64,000 bases of DNA from Archegozetes longisetosus (Eukaryota > Arthropoda > Arachnida > Sarcoptiformes > Trhypochthoniidae). Below the pieces are notes generated by a model. That model was not told the DNA's origin. It ran no database searches and was given only the letters and a program-made list of their open reading frames with translations. The position numbers were made by a program, and so were the translations under genes. Shown piece after piece: positions 20,056 to 32,932 of this stretch. The stretch is from NCBI GenBank assembly GCA_018873245.2, contig JAEMBT020000001.1:1674001-1738000 (forward strand), written 5' to 3'. Every line of letters begins with the position of its first letter. Position 1 is the stretch's first letter.

Positions 20056-22176
20056 TCACAACGCCTTCAATTGAGGACTACATAAATCGATGTAACAATC
20101 TTTGAGTAAAGGAATATAAAAGCAATGTTTTGAGAGTTCATTCACTTTGTTAGCAATCACTTTATGACTGAACCAATTCGGGACAACATCTGTCGAAAAG
20201 CCAAATATTATTTCATTAAGTTCTTGCTTAATAGCAAACATAAAACATGAATTGAAAACTTTGTTCACTCGTTTGTAGACATCCTTTTTCATGTCCTCAT
20301 TTCTTGCAACTAGATTCAAAACAAAAATTCCGTTTTTCTCACTTAAAAGGGTTTTGACTTTTTCAATAAATTCTATTTCAATGAAAGGCTGCGGCGGACA
20401 ACTCATACCAACGTTTGGGTCTTTACTGTCGACATCAAATATTATAAAATCATACGAATCTGTTTCAGGATTTCTTGAAGATATATATTTTAGTCCGTCT
20501 TCTATTTCTACGTCAATCTTAACATTATTTGTTTGATTAACAGTTTTCAGTTCAAACCATTCAACGGCTATATTCACCATTGATTTATCGATTTCTATCA
20601 CTTTAATATTTAGATTGACTTTACTTTGAATGTTGTTAAGCATATAAGTTGGTAAACAGCCTCCACCTAAACCAATCAGGAGTACATTGAAATTATTTTG
20701 ATTTTGATTTGGTAATAAAGTCAAACCAGCAGTTATTACTTCGTGATGACTACATGCCAAATATTTGTGATCAATACACTTCACTTTTTTCTTCCCTTTT
20801 TTGATTAGCTTAAGCTTCGCCTCCGATTGAATTACATTTTTACTGTTCAAAAATATTAATCTTCTGTAATTGTCTTCGTCGACAGTGATTTCTTCGATGA
20901 CATAATCACCACTTAGTTCACTATTGCCTTGAAATACAACGGTTCTCTTTCCGACGTCATCACCAATTGATAGGTAGGGAATTTGTGAATTCGTATTCAA
21001 AATACTTTTAGGAATAAGTTCTAACACTTTGGGAGATAATTCATTCTTGATTTGGTCAATACTTGAATATTGATGATTTCTATTCAAGTGGACAATTATT
21101 AACTTTTCACAACCCGATTGTTTTGTCAGTTCAATCCTTCCTTTAGTGGTACTGAAAAGCCATTCGATTTCTCTTCCTTGAGGAACAATAAATACACCAC
21201 AACTTGTTGTTTTCGATTTCTTGCTACTATAATTACTAAAATATAGAGTATAGCGAGCATTCACTGGATCATTTGAATCAAATAAATCTAAATGTATATC
21301 ATCTTCTGATGTAATTTTCATATTTTTTATGTGATGCTGAATGAAAGCAAACTCTTGTAATGATTCAATCTCTTCAATTACCTCATCGCCTGAGTTCAGT
21401 CGTTTTGGTTTATCGTTAATATTCTCCTCATTCAAATGAACTTCAAATATAGTGTTATTTTGTTTCGATGAAGTACTGTCACTATTACTTGATGGCAGAG
21501 ATTGGAGTTTAGTACAAATAACCGCGAAAACTGGTAAAACTAATGAATCGTCATCTGTTTGTTGTAGGGAAAGATCTTCTGCTCGATTACATCTTTGAAT
21601 CCTTATGAGCCAATTACCATTTTGTGAGAACCAATTCAGTAATTGTTTGATGATATGGGACTGAAGAAGACTAATGCAGATATATCTGCCATAAGTTTTG
21701 ATGACTCTATCGATTTGTTCAAACATTCGATTCATATTATTCAATGACTGATTGCTGTCATCGGAAGCGATCGCGTCCAGCGTTCCCTTATCTATCACTA
21801 CATTAAAACTGTTTTCATCAAACTTCATGTCGAAGACATCCATACATTTGAATTGTAGTCCATTTCTTTCTCCATTTTTGTTGTATTTGTCAATCATTTG
21901 TTCGATGACAATATGGCTTATGTCAATACTTGTATTATCTTTGAATCCAATGTCATATAAGTCTGCACTAAGACTTGAATTTCCACATCCGATCACAAGA
22001 ATTGAATCGTTTTGCTTGAGATATCGATTGAATAAATGATTCAAATGTTTATATTCTGCATACCATTCAAATGAAGACTTTCGACTTTTGAAAAATTGAT
22101 TCCAATATTCTTCACGAGCAAAATGAGTCTTTGATTTTGGCAACAACTCAGACACTATTTTACGATTTGGTGACAT
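20056..22176 (-). CDS. METTL13: eEF1A lysine/N-terminal methyltransferase METTL13
   Basis: A single open frame of 706 residues from ATG at 22176 (MSPNRK) to the stop at 20056; human METTL13 is 699. It has two methyltransferase domains. The N-terminal one starts LPKSKTHFAREEYWNQFF and SFEWY, with SAM motif VIGCGNSSLSADLYDIG. The C-terminal one has VLLIGLGGGCLPTYML and VIEIDKSM, as in spermidine-synthase-like folds. The family methylates eEF1A, the C-terminal domain at the N-terminus and the N-terminal domain at a lysine, in the cytoplasm. The frame is open upstream of the ATG only with a TTG, so 22176 is preferred. A TTTTCAG lies just upstream on this strand and may be a 5' UTR acceptor. Its 3' end faces DDX54; a minus-strand AATAAA lies at about 19788-19783. 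Confidence 0.95.
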   Translation of the reverse strand: MSPNRKIVSELLPKSKTHFAREEYWNQFFKSRKSSFEWYAEYKHLNHLFNRYLKQNDSILVIGCGNSSLSADLYDIGFKDNTSIDISHIVIEQMIDKYNKNGERNGLQFKCMDVFDMKFDENSFNVVIDKGTLDAIASDDSNQSLNNMNRMFEQIDRVIKTYGRYICISLLQSHIIKQLLNWFSQNGNWLIRIQRCNRAEDLSLQQTDDDSLVLPVFAVICTKLQSLPSSNSDSTSSKQNNTIFEVHLNEENINDKPKRLNSGDEVIEEIESLQEFAFIQHHIKNMKITSEDDIHLDLFDSNDPVNARYTLYFSNYSSKKSKTTSCGVFIVPQGREIEWLFSTTKGRIELTKQSGCEKLIIVHLNRNHQYSSIDQIKNELSPKVLELIPKSILNTNSQIPYLSIGDDVGKRTVVFQGNSELSGDYVIEEITVDEDNYRRLIFLNSKNVIQSEAKLKLIKKGKKKVKCIDHKYLACSHHEVITAGLTLLPNQNQNNFNVLLIGLGGGCLPTYMLNNIQSKVNLNIKVIEIDKSMVNIAVEWFELKTVNQTNNVKIDVEIEDGLKYISSRNPETDSYDFIIFDVDSKDPNVGMSCPPQPFIEIEFIEKVKTLLSEKNGIFVLNLVARNEDMKKDVYKRVNKVFNSCFMFAIKQELNEIIFGFSTDVVPNWFSHKVIANKVNELSKHCFYIPLLKDCYIDLCSPQLKAL

Positions 22177-23174
22177 TTTCACTGAATTGCTGATAAACTC
22201 CAATAGTTCTGAAATCAATTGGACTGAAAAACATGTGTTTCACCAAACATGAACTTTAAATAATGGGTTTGTTTATGCATTCAACTTAAGGGATTTTATG
22301 TTTATTGCCAAACAAATGTCTCAATTCCTATCAATCTGACTAATGTTTCATAACTTCTTAAGAACTTTACAGTGTTGGTAAGAACTAAAAGGCTTAATGT
22401 AATTCAAATCAAGTATGACTCTAATTACGGATCAGCGATTGAAAATATAATATTCTGTATAAATGATCAGTCTTTTCAAGGAATAGAACGTGAAACAAAA
22501 TTATATTGTGTTTATATCCGTTACCTCTAGTATACGAGAAGAATCAAAATAAGACAACTATTAGATAAGTCTCAATAAGTGTCAACTCACGAATCCCATT
22601 ATAATTGTTGATCACTTAAATGATAAGTTATTTCGAATTAAGAACTTATTAACTCTTATCTTCGACAAAGAAATCAAATAAGCAGTGAATTAGATCTGAA
22701 TAAAATACGTTATATAATCGATTTATTTATTTGATAAACTATTTGTCAATTTATATTTAGTAAATAATTGATCGATGATATAAACATCCATTACTACATC
22801 GATGATATAATACGATAAAATTGAAATATTGTCTACATTAAGAATATGTTTGGATAGACATATGAAAAGTGGTTAACAAAACAAATAAAACAATAACAAA
22901 GCGATCAATTGAATGAAAGTAAAACAGTGTTGTTGTGATGAGACAGATCGCAATTGTGCGCTGCTTTACATTTGACATTCAATTAATGAAAGTAATCAAA
23001 TATTGTATATAATGTGTACAAAGAGTACAATTTATGCTCAGTATAATAAATTCAATCTAAAGTGACAATCACTAAATCACTATAATTTGAACGTTTCAAC
23101 TGGTATTTGGAAAGACATATATGAAAATAATTACAAGAACTGCATATATAATAAGTAAATGATTTAAAACTAAA
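22177..23174. other. Intergenic, no gene seen
   Basis: About 1 kb of AT-rich DNA between METTL13 and the RNF19 3' end; probably holds the METTL13 5' UTR/promoter and the RNF19 3' UTR. Nothing else was recognised. Confidence 0.5.
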
Positions 23175-26100
23175 TTAAACTTCACTCGATTTAATAGAAA
23201 AGTCACTTTTGTTACGAAATTCACTGTTTATAGTCGTGTGTGATTTTGTGTTATTGTCGGGTTTGGTCTTTTGAGAGCCTTTCTTTTGCATAAAGTATTT
23301 TGATAATGAATTCTGATTATAAGCTCGATTTTCTTTACTATTCTGGTCGTGGGTCAGCGTTTGATTCACTTCAATAGTCGACGTCGGAGTACTGCTAAAA
23401 GATAGCGAAAAATGTCTTCTGTCTCGAGATCGTTCACTATCAATGATACTACATTCAGAACTGTGAACACGTTTCAACTGTTTATGTGAATCATTGGCTG
23501 AACTCATTTGTCTGGATTTGATGCTTGAGGTGCGCCTTTTGTTAAGATATGCTGTACTCGACTTTTTGCCAGATGTTCGCTGCTCCTCATCCGTGGGGTC
23601 GACTGATTTCGACTGTAGTCTTCTGGTTAAACAATTAGCAGTCGACTGAGCTATTGGTTTATTTGCTTGATGAGAATAGACATAATTAGGACAACACGGC
23701 TTATGAGTTTTGTGACACAATTCGCAATAATTCGTCAAATGCTCTAATGATCGCGACTCATACTTTCCAATTAAGTATTTCGTTTGCGTCAAGTTTTGTG
23801 TCATATTTTGTGATGCATTAGTACGCGATGAGAATACCTGATCACTCGTCTGTTCCGATGGACTTGGAGTGTCATCGATATAATTAACACTATAATCCAT
23901 GCAATTGGCATTAGATGTGGTGCTGTTATCATTACTGAGCCGACTCGAAACACGATAATTACCACTCAATGCTTCAGACGGCAATGAATAGAAAGTGGAC
24001 TCGTGTTCGTGTTCGTGTTCGGTATTGTTTGGCATGACTGCCGCGTCGACGTGCACCTCGACTGGTGTTACAGAATTGGCACAATAGCCAACAGTGGCCT
24101 CTTTATAACCATTTATAGAGCCGGCCAATGCTTTAATGCTCGCGTCGTCCATAAGTGACATATTGGCCGAACGATCACCAAAGCTAAGAGTGGCTGACGC
24201 GGTGTCGCAATGACTGCTTAAACTGAATCGCTTGTTTGACGAGACATCGGCCTGTACTTCGACCTTATGAGCAGTGGATAAACTTCCACTCGCAATACTT
24301 CCCGCACAGGCAGCAGTGGAGGCATTCTCTCGATCAGATCCTGTTCTGTCTAAATGACTGCCACTTCCCATACTAAGACTGGCAGACATTCCTAGAGACA
24401 CTTCACCAATGCTTGGGTTCACTCCTCGATTGCTAAGAGCCGTATCAACACTAACTCCGTCTGTAAAGCAAAACCACTTTATGTTTCTTTTCAACGATAT
24501 CTCAGTTTATAGTAATCATAATCTCGTTATTTCGGAATTAGATCCGATTAAAATTCACTACAAGATAAGCCATTATCTTCTATGATCTTATCTGAAGCGC
24601 AAAACGTGTGGTCTCTCGAATCAAACTCAAAATAAAATCAAAATACAAATAAAACAAACTTTTTATTGTTTTTTTTCATGCATTACAATACACTCTATAA
24701 TAAAAACTTATATAATATCAAAAACTAGATTGAGAACAGGTAAGACATGCAGATTTGATTAGATATTACTCACCGGCCGCTACATTAGGCCCAATTCCAA
24801 TCTCATTTTCTTCGTCCAATTCGATTCTAACACCGGAAGCAGAGGTTATGACACCACAACCTCCAGAACGACATAACGAAATCGGTACAACACCATAAAC
24901 ATAAGCTAAGAGTATCGGTACACCAATGCCTACGGCCACTGCGGCCAAGATGGGAGACACGAAAATTGAAGTCAAAACTCCGGTAGTCACCAAAATATTT
25001 CTCTTATGGCGACTCATTTGATGTCTTTCAAAACGTGCGTGAAGCTTTCTTCCGACCCAAACAGGAATTCCAATAATGATGGCCGGAACTGCGATCCCAG
25101 CAATCAGAGCAATGCCGACAGGGGCACCGACCAACATGCCCAACTGCCACATTATCTTCTTCTTACGACTCCATGGCTTCTTACCCCAAAAAGTGCAACC
25201 GGATGGTGACAGATAGTGCAGATCTGATATTTCTTTCATGCAGAGCCAGCAGAATTCTGTACCGCAAACACTGCAAGTCATATGATTACAAGATCCATCA
25301 TCCATTTTGATGATAAGTACTTTACAACACGGACACGGCTTTATGTCATCTCTCTGTACAATTGAATCGTGACTAAATGATACAGAAGACGACTTCCCAT
25401 GGCCTGAGTGCCTAAGTCCTCGTTGAGCTCGAGCCGCATCACACGTTTGGTTTGGATGCCATTCTTGTTTGCAATGATAGCAAAATGAAGTCTCACAACC
25501 GGGACGCTCGCATTTCAGTTTTGGACAACTGGCACATCCACTCGCTATCACACAATAGCCACAGTCTGGCGCTGGACACCAACGAGCGTCTGGTTCCGTC
25601 ACTAATATTCGTCTCAACATAAATGTCTCATATTTTTCTACAAGATTCGAGTCATAGTTAAGTATCCTCTGAATATCATTAGGATGTAGAGGTTCTGTAC
25701 ATTCAGGACAATTAATATTAATACGACTCTCAAGTATTTCAATCTTAAGATATTGTTGAAGACAGTGATGACAGGCTCGATGAGTACATGTCGACAATTC
25801 AGGAAAATGTGAGTAGGGCTGCTCTAACAGACATAGTGGACATTCCATCACTGTTGACGAGCAGCTCGTATTATCAGTACATGTTGCCAGAGTTTGATGA
25901 AAATATTCACTCCGACCACTAGATATCGAATAAGATTCCGCGTCATATGACGAACAGGTAGGACGATAAGATCCTATCTTTGTATTTGAAATGCTCTACA
26001 AAATAAATTCTTAATTATGTTCCGCACAAATATTTTGACATTTAATGAAAAAAAAAACAAGTGATTAAATGATTAGGACTAATAAAACAATAGAAGGTTT

Positions 26101-26414
26101 ACCTTATTATCTGCTGCTGACCCACTTTCTGAATGTGTATCTTTAAAAGTTGAAGTATTGCGGTGTTTATTGCTTACAGTTCGGCCAATTGATGACGGAT
26201 TCAAAATACGACGTAATGAGAAACTTCTCAATCCAAAGCCACGCTTTTTAGTCGTGTTATTACTATTATTACTGTTACTAACGGTTTGGTTCGTAACGTT
26301 AGACGATCCGTTATTTGTAAAATTGCTATTATTAGGATTCCGTGAACTCTGATGCTGTGAACGACTTATACTTGATTTATAGTCATCAGAGCTGGAGGCT
26401 CGAAGAGATTTCAT
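23175..26414 (-). CDS. RNF19: RBR E3 ubiquitin ligase, RNF19 (dorfin) type
   Basis: Three exons on the minus strand: 26414-26103, 25995-24774 and 24460-23175. Junctions are AATAAG|GTAAAC, TTTGTAG|AGCATT, GGCCG|GTGAGT and TTTACAG|ACGGAG. The product is 939 residues with frame kept throughout. It starts [11 protein letters not shown] after a TTTCTATTTAG that is probably a 5' UTR acceptor. RING1 ([10 protein letters not shown]), IBR ([11 protein letters not shown]-like region) and RING2 ([30 protein letters not shown] region) occupy about residues 153-360, with the catalytic cysteine in SCNHM. Two hydrophobic blocks follow at about 385-420 and 440-480, as in RNF19A/B. A long Ser/Asn-rich tail ends KSSEV. 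RNF19 ligases are anchored to ER membranes and use a HECT-like thioester step. Confidence 0.92.
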
Positions 26415-29400
26415 TTCTAAATAGAAAGCAAAGTATTTGAGCTTCTCACACTTAATTCGATTGCATAATAGTTCGAATTGAAATATAGATTTATAGTGAA
26501 TACATTTAACATCAATTATCACTGTATTGACATGAAGATATGATTGTAAAATTAAAATTTCCTTATTACGGCTAATATTCTGAAAAGTGACGGAAACAGA
26601 TACGTTATGAGATTCAATAAAGAGTAGATTTAATCAATAGTGTGATTGAATGACTGACGCAAAATAAGATCACTAACCTTAACCACTACTAATCAACACA
26701 AATAAAACATAATTATAGGGCAATAAGAGGCTGAGTCTTGAGTTGTTTGAGCGAAATAGCATTAAAGACAGATCAAATATTTACACTATAGATCAGTCAC
26801 TTATGTTAATTAATTAAGAGAGGGATTAAAAACTGTAAAACTGAGTAAAACAGCCTATTCCCATAAATATATTAAATATCACGGCACTAATACAATTTAT
26901 TTGAAAATACACTGGTAAAAACACTTATTTACTACAGCATTATTACTCTTATCTAATTTTAATAATAATAAAATGTGTTGGCAAACATTTGCATAACTCT
27001 TGGTTCATACCATCGTTTCCTATAAGCAATCTGCAAAAACAGATTTGTTACTCGATTTCACTGTAAATCTACTAATTAGTTATTTCAGGAGAATTACTTG
27101 AACACTGGCAAGCTAAGCAATAAGCAGATAAGACAGTATTGAATTTTGAAACTATTTCTCTCCATCCCATAACGAGCTACAGTTATATAAACAATTTTCG
27201 GCCATCTCTTAAGTGATCGTTGTTGTTGTTCACTTCATTATATGATACAATCAAACCGTAATGAAATTACTTACGAATTATCTCAAACACTATATCTGTT
27301 GAAGTCATGTTAAGATTATTATAACTATAAATTATATTGTTATTAACACAAATAGATGTTTCACAGGAACGTAAACAGTCTTCGGCCATTCATTGCGGTC
27401 AACAGTATATGAGATAATATGAAATAACTCCTTTAAGACCTCCTGTTTAAGTCTTATCTTATAATTGTTTGGTTTTAGTTACTATTTAGGAAAATTGAAC
27501 TCAAATATTGAGTTTTACTTTCGAAGTATTAGAAGAATAACTGAAAGCACAACAGGTTTTAGTAATTAATTGTTAGCGAATGACATATTTCGAGGAAAAT
27601 TAAGTTTAAAAAAATGAGAACATGAGAAGTACAGCTCTTTTTCAGGTAAATTCCACTCCAATTTGTGTTTAGTCGAAGCATATTCTAAATAATAACAGAT
27701 ATTTCTAATTTAAATACAGTTATTCGTTATATTTGCTAACCTTTTACTGATAACACTCAAAGATTGAAACAAACATTTGAATAAATGGATTCAAATACAA
27801 ACCCGATTTGTGATGAATCAAACTCATTTTATTTGAGAATGTATTAAATCACAATAAGAGTACTTAATTGTTATTAAAGTAGCGCACAAACAGATCATTA
27901 GATAAATGGCAATAACTTAAGCAATTTTAAGGTTCAATGAGTGCCACAATTGAGAATAACTTACAAATTAGGACAACGAAGTCTTTAACAATTCTACCAA
28001 TTAATCAAAACAATTGATAATACAAGTTGTAAATAAAAATAGTCTTTTTATAGAAATATTTATACGTATGAAATTACTGAACAAAATGAAAAAACAAAAA
28101 TTGAAAAAAAACCTATAAAAGTCCTTCATATTTAATAAATTGCTTAATGGATTTGATACTATATTTATCTGATAAACCCTTACCGTTTAATTGAGGCGAT
28201 TCGTCAGACGATTAACGTAAGCGTAATTCTCTTTATATATTCATTTCTAACATAAATACGTATTGGAATTCATATGACAATCAAAACTATTGACGTATCA
28301 AAAAACAATATTATATACTGTTTCATTCATTCCAAAGTTTCACAATTATATCTCAAAAGTCATATAATTAATTGGTCTAAACAAGTGATGAATGGACTAA
28401 GAAATAGTGATCGCAAGTGATAATGAGTTCGGGAAAATACTAAAACTATGAGAAGCAAAATAAATGTTTAACCAATGACTCCATTTAATAGCAATGCACT
28501 CAATCACATATGAAACTCATAGGATATCGTTGTATGATATCTGTTACCATGACTTTAAATACTGTGCCATCTATGCATCAAACTGCAAAACACGACGTGA
28601 TTCCATATGAAAGTAACGTGAGAAACGTCTTAACTGTTGTGTGTTTTGTCAAGTGAACGACTGTAGAGCTGATGCGATAGCTGCATATTTTCCAGCAGAG
28701 CTTTGATTCACTTATTTTTCTATCAAAGTGTGGGAATTTAACTCGAATTGCGAAATGGGTGTTGCTATGACTACCTGACTGCCGTCAAAATTGTCATTCA
28801 ATGCTTTCGTTCATAAAATTCGTTACTATTTTTCTAGAATTATCTAAAGTTTATTTAAGTAATGTTAACTTTAGTTGAAATTAATTTTTAACTGATAATC
28901 AGTTAACGAGTTATTGAGAGCAAAAATGAATGCAAAAAATAAGAATAGGATTTTTTTATTAGATTTAAACAAAATCTAAACCAAATTCGTTTAAATGATT
29001 TCCTCAATCGTTAATAGGTGTGCTTATTATCACGACTTCATGTTCTAATAATTATGATTATTATTAAAAATAGATGAAAAAGTCATTTTCCTAAACTAAT
29101 CAAACGTGAAATCGCTCTTCAAAGTTATTTTTCATTCGTCTGTTTAATAGATATCAGGAAGAGATCTAATTGTCCCAATTAGTTTGATTTTATTTTGAAA
29201 AAAAAAGTTGAAACTTTTTCAGCAGCAATAGTTCTGAAAAGATTTATTATACTTTTGACGTTTCGCTCATACTCCATAAATGAAATTCATTTTCAAGTAT
29301 AAAAACTTGAACTGATTGAAGAACAACAAAGCATTCTATAAGACTTTTACCTAGACTTCAAGTCACTAATATATTGATTAAATAAGTATTTCTAAAAAAG

Positions 29401-29731
29401 ACAATTCATTATTTAATGCTTTTTATTGTAATCCTGCAAAACATTTGTACAAATGTTTGGAGTGAGAGACTATTACAGACTCATTCAATCATTTCTTTAG
29501 ACAAAAACTATGTTTGTGAATGAGCACAAAATAGAGTATTAGAAAATGTTACGTACAAAACAAGACTCGTGCAAAAGTGTTGTTCAAACGATTTCACGAC
29601 TAGCTGATGACTAACAAAATGTTTTTGCATAAGATTCAGTGATTTGTGATGAATAAGCATTTAATGAGCGATAAATTAATGATAATGACATTGAAATTAA
29701 TTTATTGATCAGTTACTTGTAGTTATAAACG
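26415..29731. other. Intergenic between divergent genes, no gene seen
   Basis: About 3.3 kb, very AT-rich. It should contain the RNF19 5' UTR exon(s) and both promoters. No open frame of significance, tRNA or transposon end was recognised. Confidence 0.5.
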
Positions 29732-31569
29732 ATGTTAAGAACAATTATATTCCAGAAAAATATCAGTTTTATGCGGTGGATATTAAAGAGAAGAAGACTT
29801 ATCGCAATCGCAATCCTTCTCTGCGTCGGTTTTCTTATTTATCAATTATCGTCACTCAGAGAACTCAATGTTCAGATGTCTAAGACATACTCTAAACTCG
29901 AACCAAAACAAGATGTTTCTATGCCTTCCGCTATTGAAGTCAACGATCACATTATTAGACCTATTGTTAATGATAATACACTTAATCATGACTTAGATAA
30001 TAGGCAACTAATTAGTCAAAATAGAAACCGAGTCAACGAAGATAAAAATCTGGATAATAAAAACGAACAAAAACTTGCATCGAACAAAGACTTTGTAATG
30101 ATAGGAGTTTTGCCAAAATTTTATTCACTTTACGAAAAAAAGAGTACTTCATTCAAATGTTTGCTGTCGGGTGAAGAGATTCCATATTCTTACCTAAACG
30201 ACGATTACTGTGATTGTGTTGATGGAAGTGATGAGCCGTCTACCAATGCCTGTCCACAAAATAAGTTAGTTTTTCTCAAACTCTTAATCCAATTATTCAA
30301 AGCGTTGAGACTTTTGTCTCGAAAGTAATATTTAGTCTAATTTAATTTGATTTGTATGACTTCAAATCAGATATATGAATCAGATGCAAACTAATATCTA
30401 GTAATGGTTTTGTCATTTGATTCTGCCTGTGACTTATTTATTATTGAGTTTTGCCTTTAGTTTTATGCTATTAATTTACTTGTTGGCTGCAAGTGAAACA
30501 GTAATTAATAGTGTAGTGATTTTGCTTATTTCGCTGACAATCCTTCAAGTTTATTAATAGTATATTTTTTTATACGTATTTCGTTTTTAAAAATAATCTG
30601 ATTCTCAAATGTCATTCATATACCGGCACTATTACTGCAATTCTATGCCAACTCAGATCGAGACTTGAGTACAAAGTTTCTAAAAGCAGCATTCTTCCAC
30701 ATCCACTAAAAATAATTTCAATCCATTCCGATTCCGTTTTTGTATTATTACTTCCAACTCTACTTCCACTGAAAAATTGAGCGCAATTCCGCCTGTTTTA
30801 CAAAATTAAAAGTTTAGTCTGTTTTCAAAGTGTTGAGTTGCAGACTGCATGACGCACAATGTTGTTGAATGCGTTTTCAAGTCTTTATTTTTAAAGTTAG
30901 TTGTAATTAGATATCAATTCGATAAATATGTATGAAAAAATGAGAAAAAACTCCTGGACTGATGAAAAATGGCTTAAAGATATTTGTTGAAATAGCATGA
31001 GGAAAAATAGAAAATGAAGAAACTGAAGAGAGTAAAATTAGCTCAAACTCCATTCGATATCTACTAGGATAACTTGTACCTCCACTCAAATATGAATTTC
31101 GACTTGCAATTCCACTCCATTGCACTCAATTTCTCTATCTGGAGGTCGACGTGACATTTGAAACTAATCGAGGCTGTAGTTAAGATTCAAATCTAATACT
31201 TTATGACCAACAAATCAGTCTTGAAATAGCTACTCAATCAAATTCTATTTATAATTCAGTAATAATGGAATACTTCTAATAACTTTTAGGTTTTTTTGTA
31301 CAACAAGTTCTGGAAACTCTGAAAACTTTGTTCCATCTGACAGAGTGAATGACGGGTAAAGCTTTTTCAATTATAAACTATTTTGCGAATGCATTGATTG
31401 TCAAAATTTAAAATTTATGTTTATGATTAGGATTTGTGACTGCTGTGATGGTTCTGACGAAGTTAAAGGAGTTTTAACTCCAATAATACTGACTTCATCG
31501 CAATTGGAAACTATGAAATCGAGTAGAAGGCAACTAGTCTTTTCTCCTCCATGCCCTAATCGTTGTTGA
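29732..31569 (+). CDS. Membrane-anchored glucosidase II beta N-domain protein
   Basis: Three exons: 29732-30264, 31290-31355 and 31431-31569 (junctions AATAA|GTTAGT, CTTTTAG|GTTTTT, GACGG|GTAAAG, GATTAG|GATTTG). The product is 245 residues. An N-terminal basic stretch (KRRRL) precedes one hydrophobic segment, IAIAILLCVGFLIYQL at residues about 24-40, a type II anchor. The C-terminal half is the PRKCSH-like LDLa pair: NDDYCDCVDGSDEPSTNACP then VPSDRVNDGICDCCDGSDE, ending CPNRC and stop. Full glucosidase II beta continues with coiled coil and MRH domain; here they are absent. This short architecture resembles stand-alone GIIbeta-N proteins in other animals. A role in ER or Golgi glycoprotein handling is inference. 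Convergent with EBAG9; aataaa at 31733. Confidence 0.8.
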
Positions 31570-32016
31570 TCACAAATTCTTACTCGCAATCATTCTATAA
31601 GAAGCAATAATGTGTTCATTCGTATGGATTTTTGAAGAGTTTGTTGAAATCAAAAGTCTAAATGAGAGCGAAAGTTGAGAAACTGATTCAAACTATTTAT
31701 AATTTTGTAATTTTAAAAATACAATAAAAGTGTTCTAACATTAAAGTCTAGATTATTCTCTTAAATAAAATCTGAAAATGTGTGGAAAAGTCATTAAATA
31801 TGATGACATTCTTCTCAAAATGAATTTATTCAACACTTTTATGCTGTATAATGGATTGCATTCGTGAACGCACACCATAATTACTAACTGCATCGCATCA
31901 ACGGTTTTAAAAATTCTTCAATTTCATAATTGGTTGCCAAATGATGGAATGATAGTCGCAAACATTTATTAAATATAAATTACAAACTGAAAACTAAAAG
32001 CCAGTTCGATACAAAA
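31570..32016. other. 3' intergenic space of two convergent genes
   Basis: Contains the likely poly-A signal of the plus-strand gene (aataaa at 31733) and of EBAG9 (tttatt at about 31966, minus strand). No other feature. Confidence 0.5.
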
Positions 32017-32932
32017 TTAGCTAATTTTTGTGGCCACAAAGTTCGCTTTGGAAGCCTTAGCTTTTTTCATTTCTTTTTCCAATTTGATTCGTTGATGTTC
32101 AGCAATCCTTTTCTCTCTTTCGGCTTGTCTGATATCCCTGAGAGTGGCGTCTGCATCCCACATCTCTTCACTGGCCGCATTGTCTTCCCAACTACCACCA
32201 TCATCGAAGTGATCAATTACACCCAATTCTCTGCTCTGAAACAAGTTTAATCAAACAATTCATTTCAAGGGTCAGTTAATTAATCAATAAATATAATACT
32301 TGAACAATAGTAGCCTTCGTATCGACACCAAATCTGTTGGATTTAATTGCATCGTTGGACTGATTCGTTGCTAATAAAATCTAAAAATAAAACAAATCAA
32401 TAAAACTTGAAAGTTATGAAAACTACTAAAAACGTACTTTCTTTGGTCTTCTAAAGTCTGGAACCATATCTTTGAAGAAATCATGTTCTGATTCTTGTTC
32501 TTCAGTACTATTAACTTCAACTTTATTATTAGAGTTCGTATTTGTATTTGAATTGAGGCAAACATTGCGCGAAACTACTGACTCATTCGTATAATAATTA
32601 CTTCTAATGTTAGATTCATTTAAGTTTTGATTGGGAATGGGTTTAGACATTAATTGACTGTTTTGTTGATTATTCCAATCATTCCAATCATTAGTGAAAG
32701 TGATATTTTGTGCATTATTTATGTCTTGATAACCATTAGTGAGGGGCGAGGAAATAATTTCTTTATTTGCGACCAAATTGTCATCTTTTTTGTCGACAGA
32801 GACAGTTAGAGGTAAAATCATTCCTGAATTTGTTCGGCATCGTTTTCGACAACAAAGTCCTTTCTTCAATATTGCAAACAACAATAGGAATATTTTCTTA
32901 ATTCGAGTTAATATTGATGTCAATAAAGCCAT
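32017..32932 (-). CDS. EBAG9: EBAG9/RCAS1 homologue
   Basis: Three exons on the minus strand: 32932-32438, 32380-32300 and 32235-32017, all phase 0 (AAA|GTACGT, TTTTTAG|ATTTTA, CAA|GTATTA, TTTCAG|AGCAGA). The product is 264 residues. A hydrophobic, cysteine-containing N-terminus (IFLLLFAILKKGLCC) anchors it as in EBAG9. Conserved blocks are HDFFKDMVPDFRRPKK (human YFKDMTPTIRKTQK), SWED..WDADATLR and a basic coiled coil (QAEREKRIAEHQRIKLEKEM). EBAG9 is a Golgi-associated membrane protein tied to vesicle traffic and glycosylation. The middle linker is longer and Asn-rich compared with the 213-residue human protein. Confidence 0.9.
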
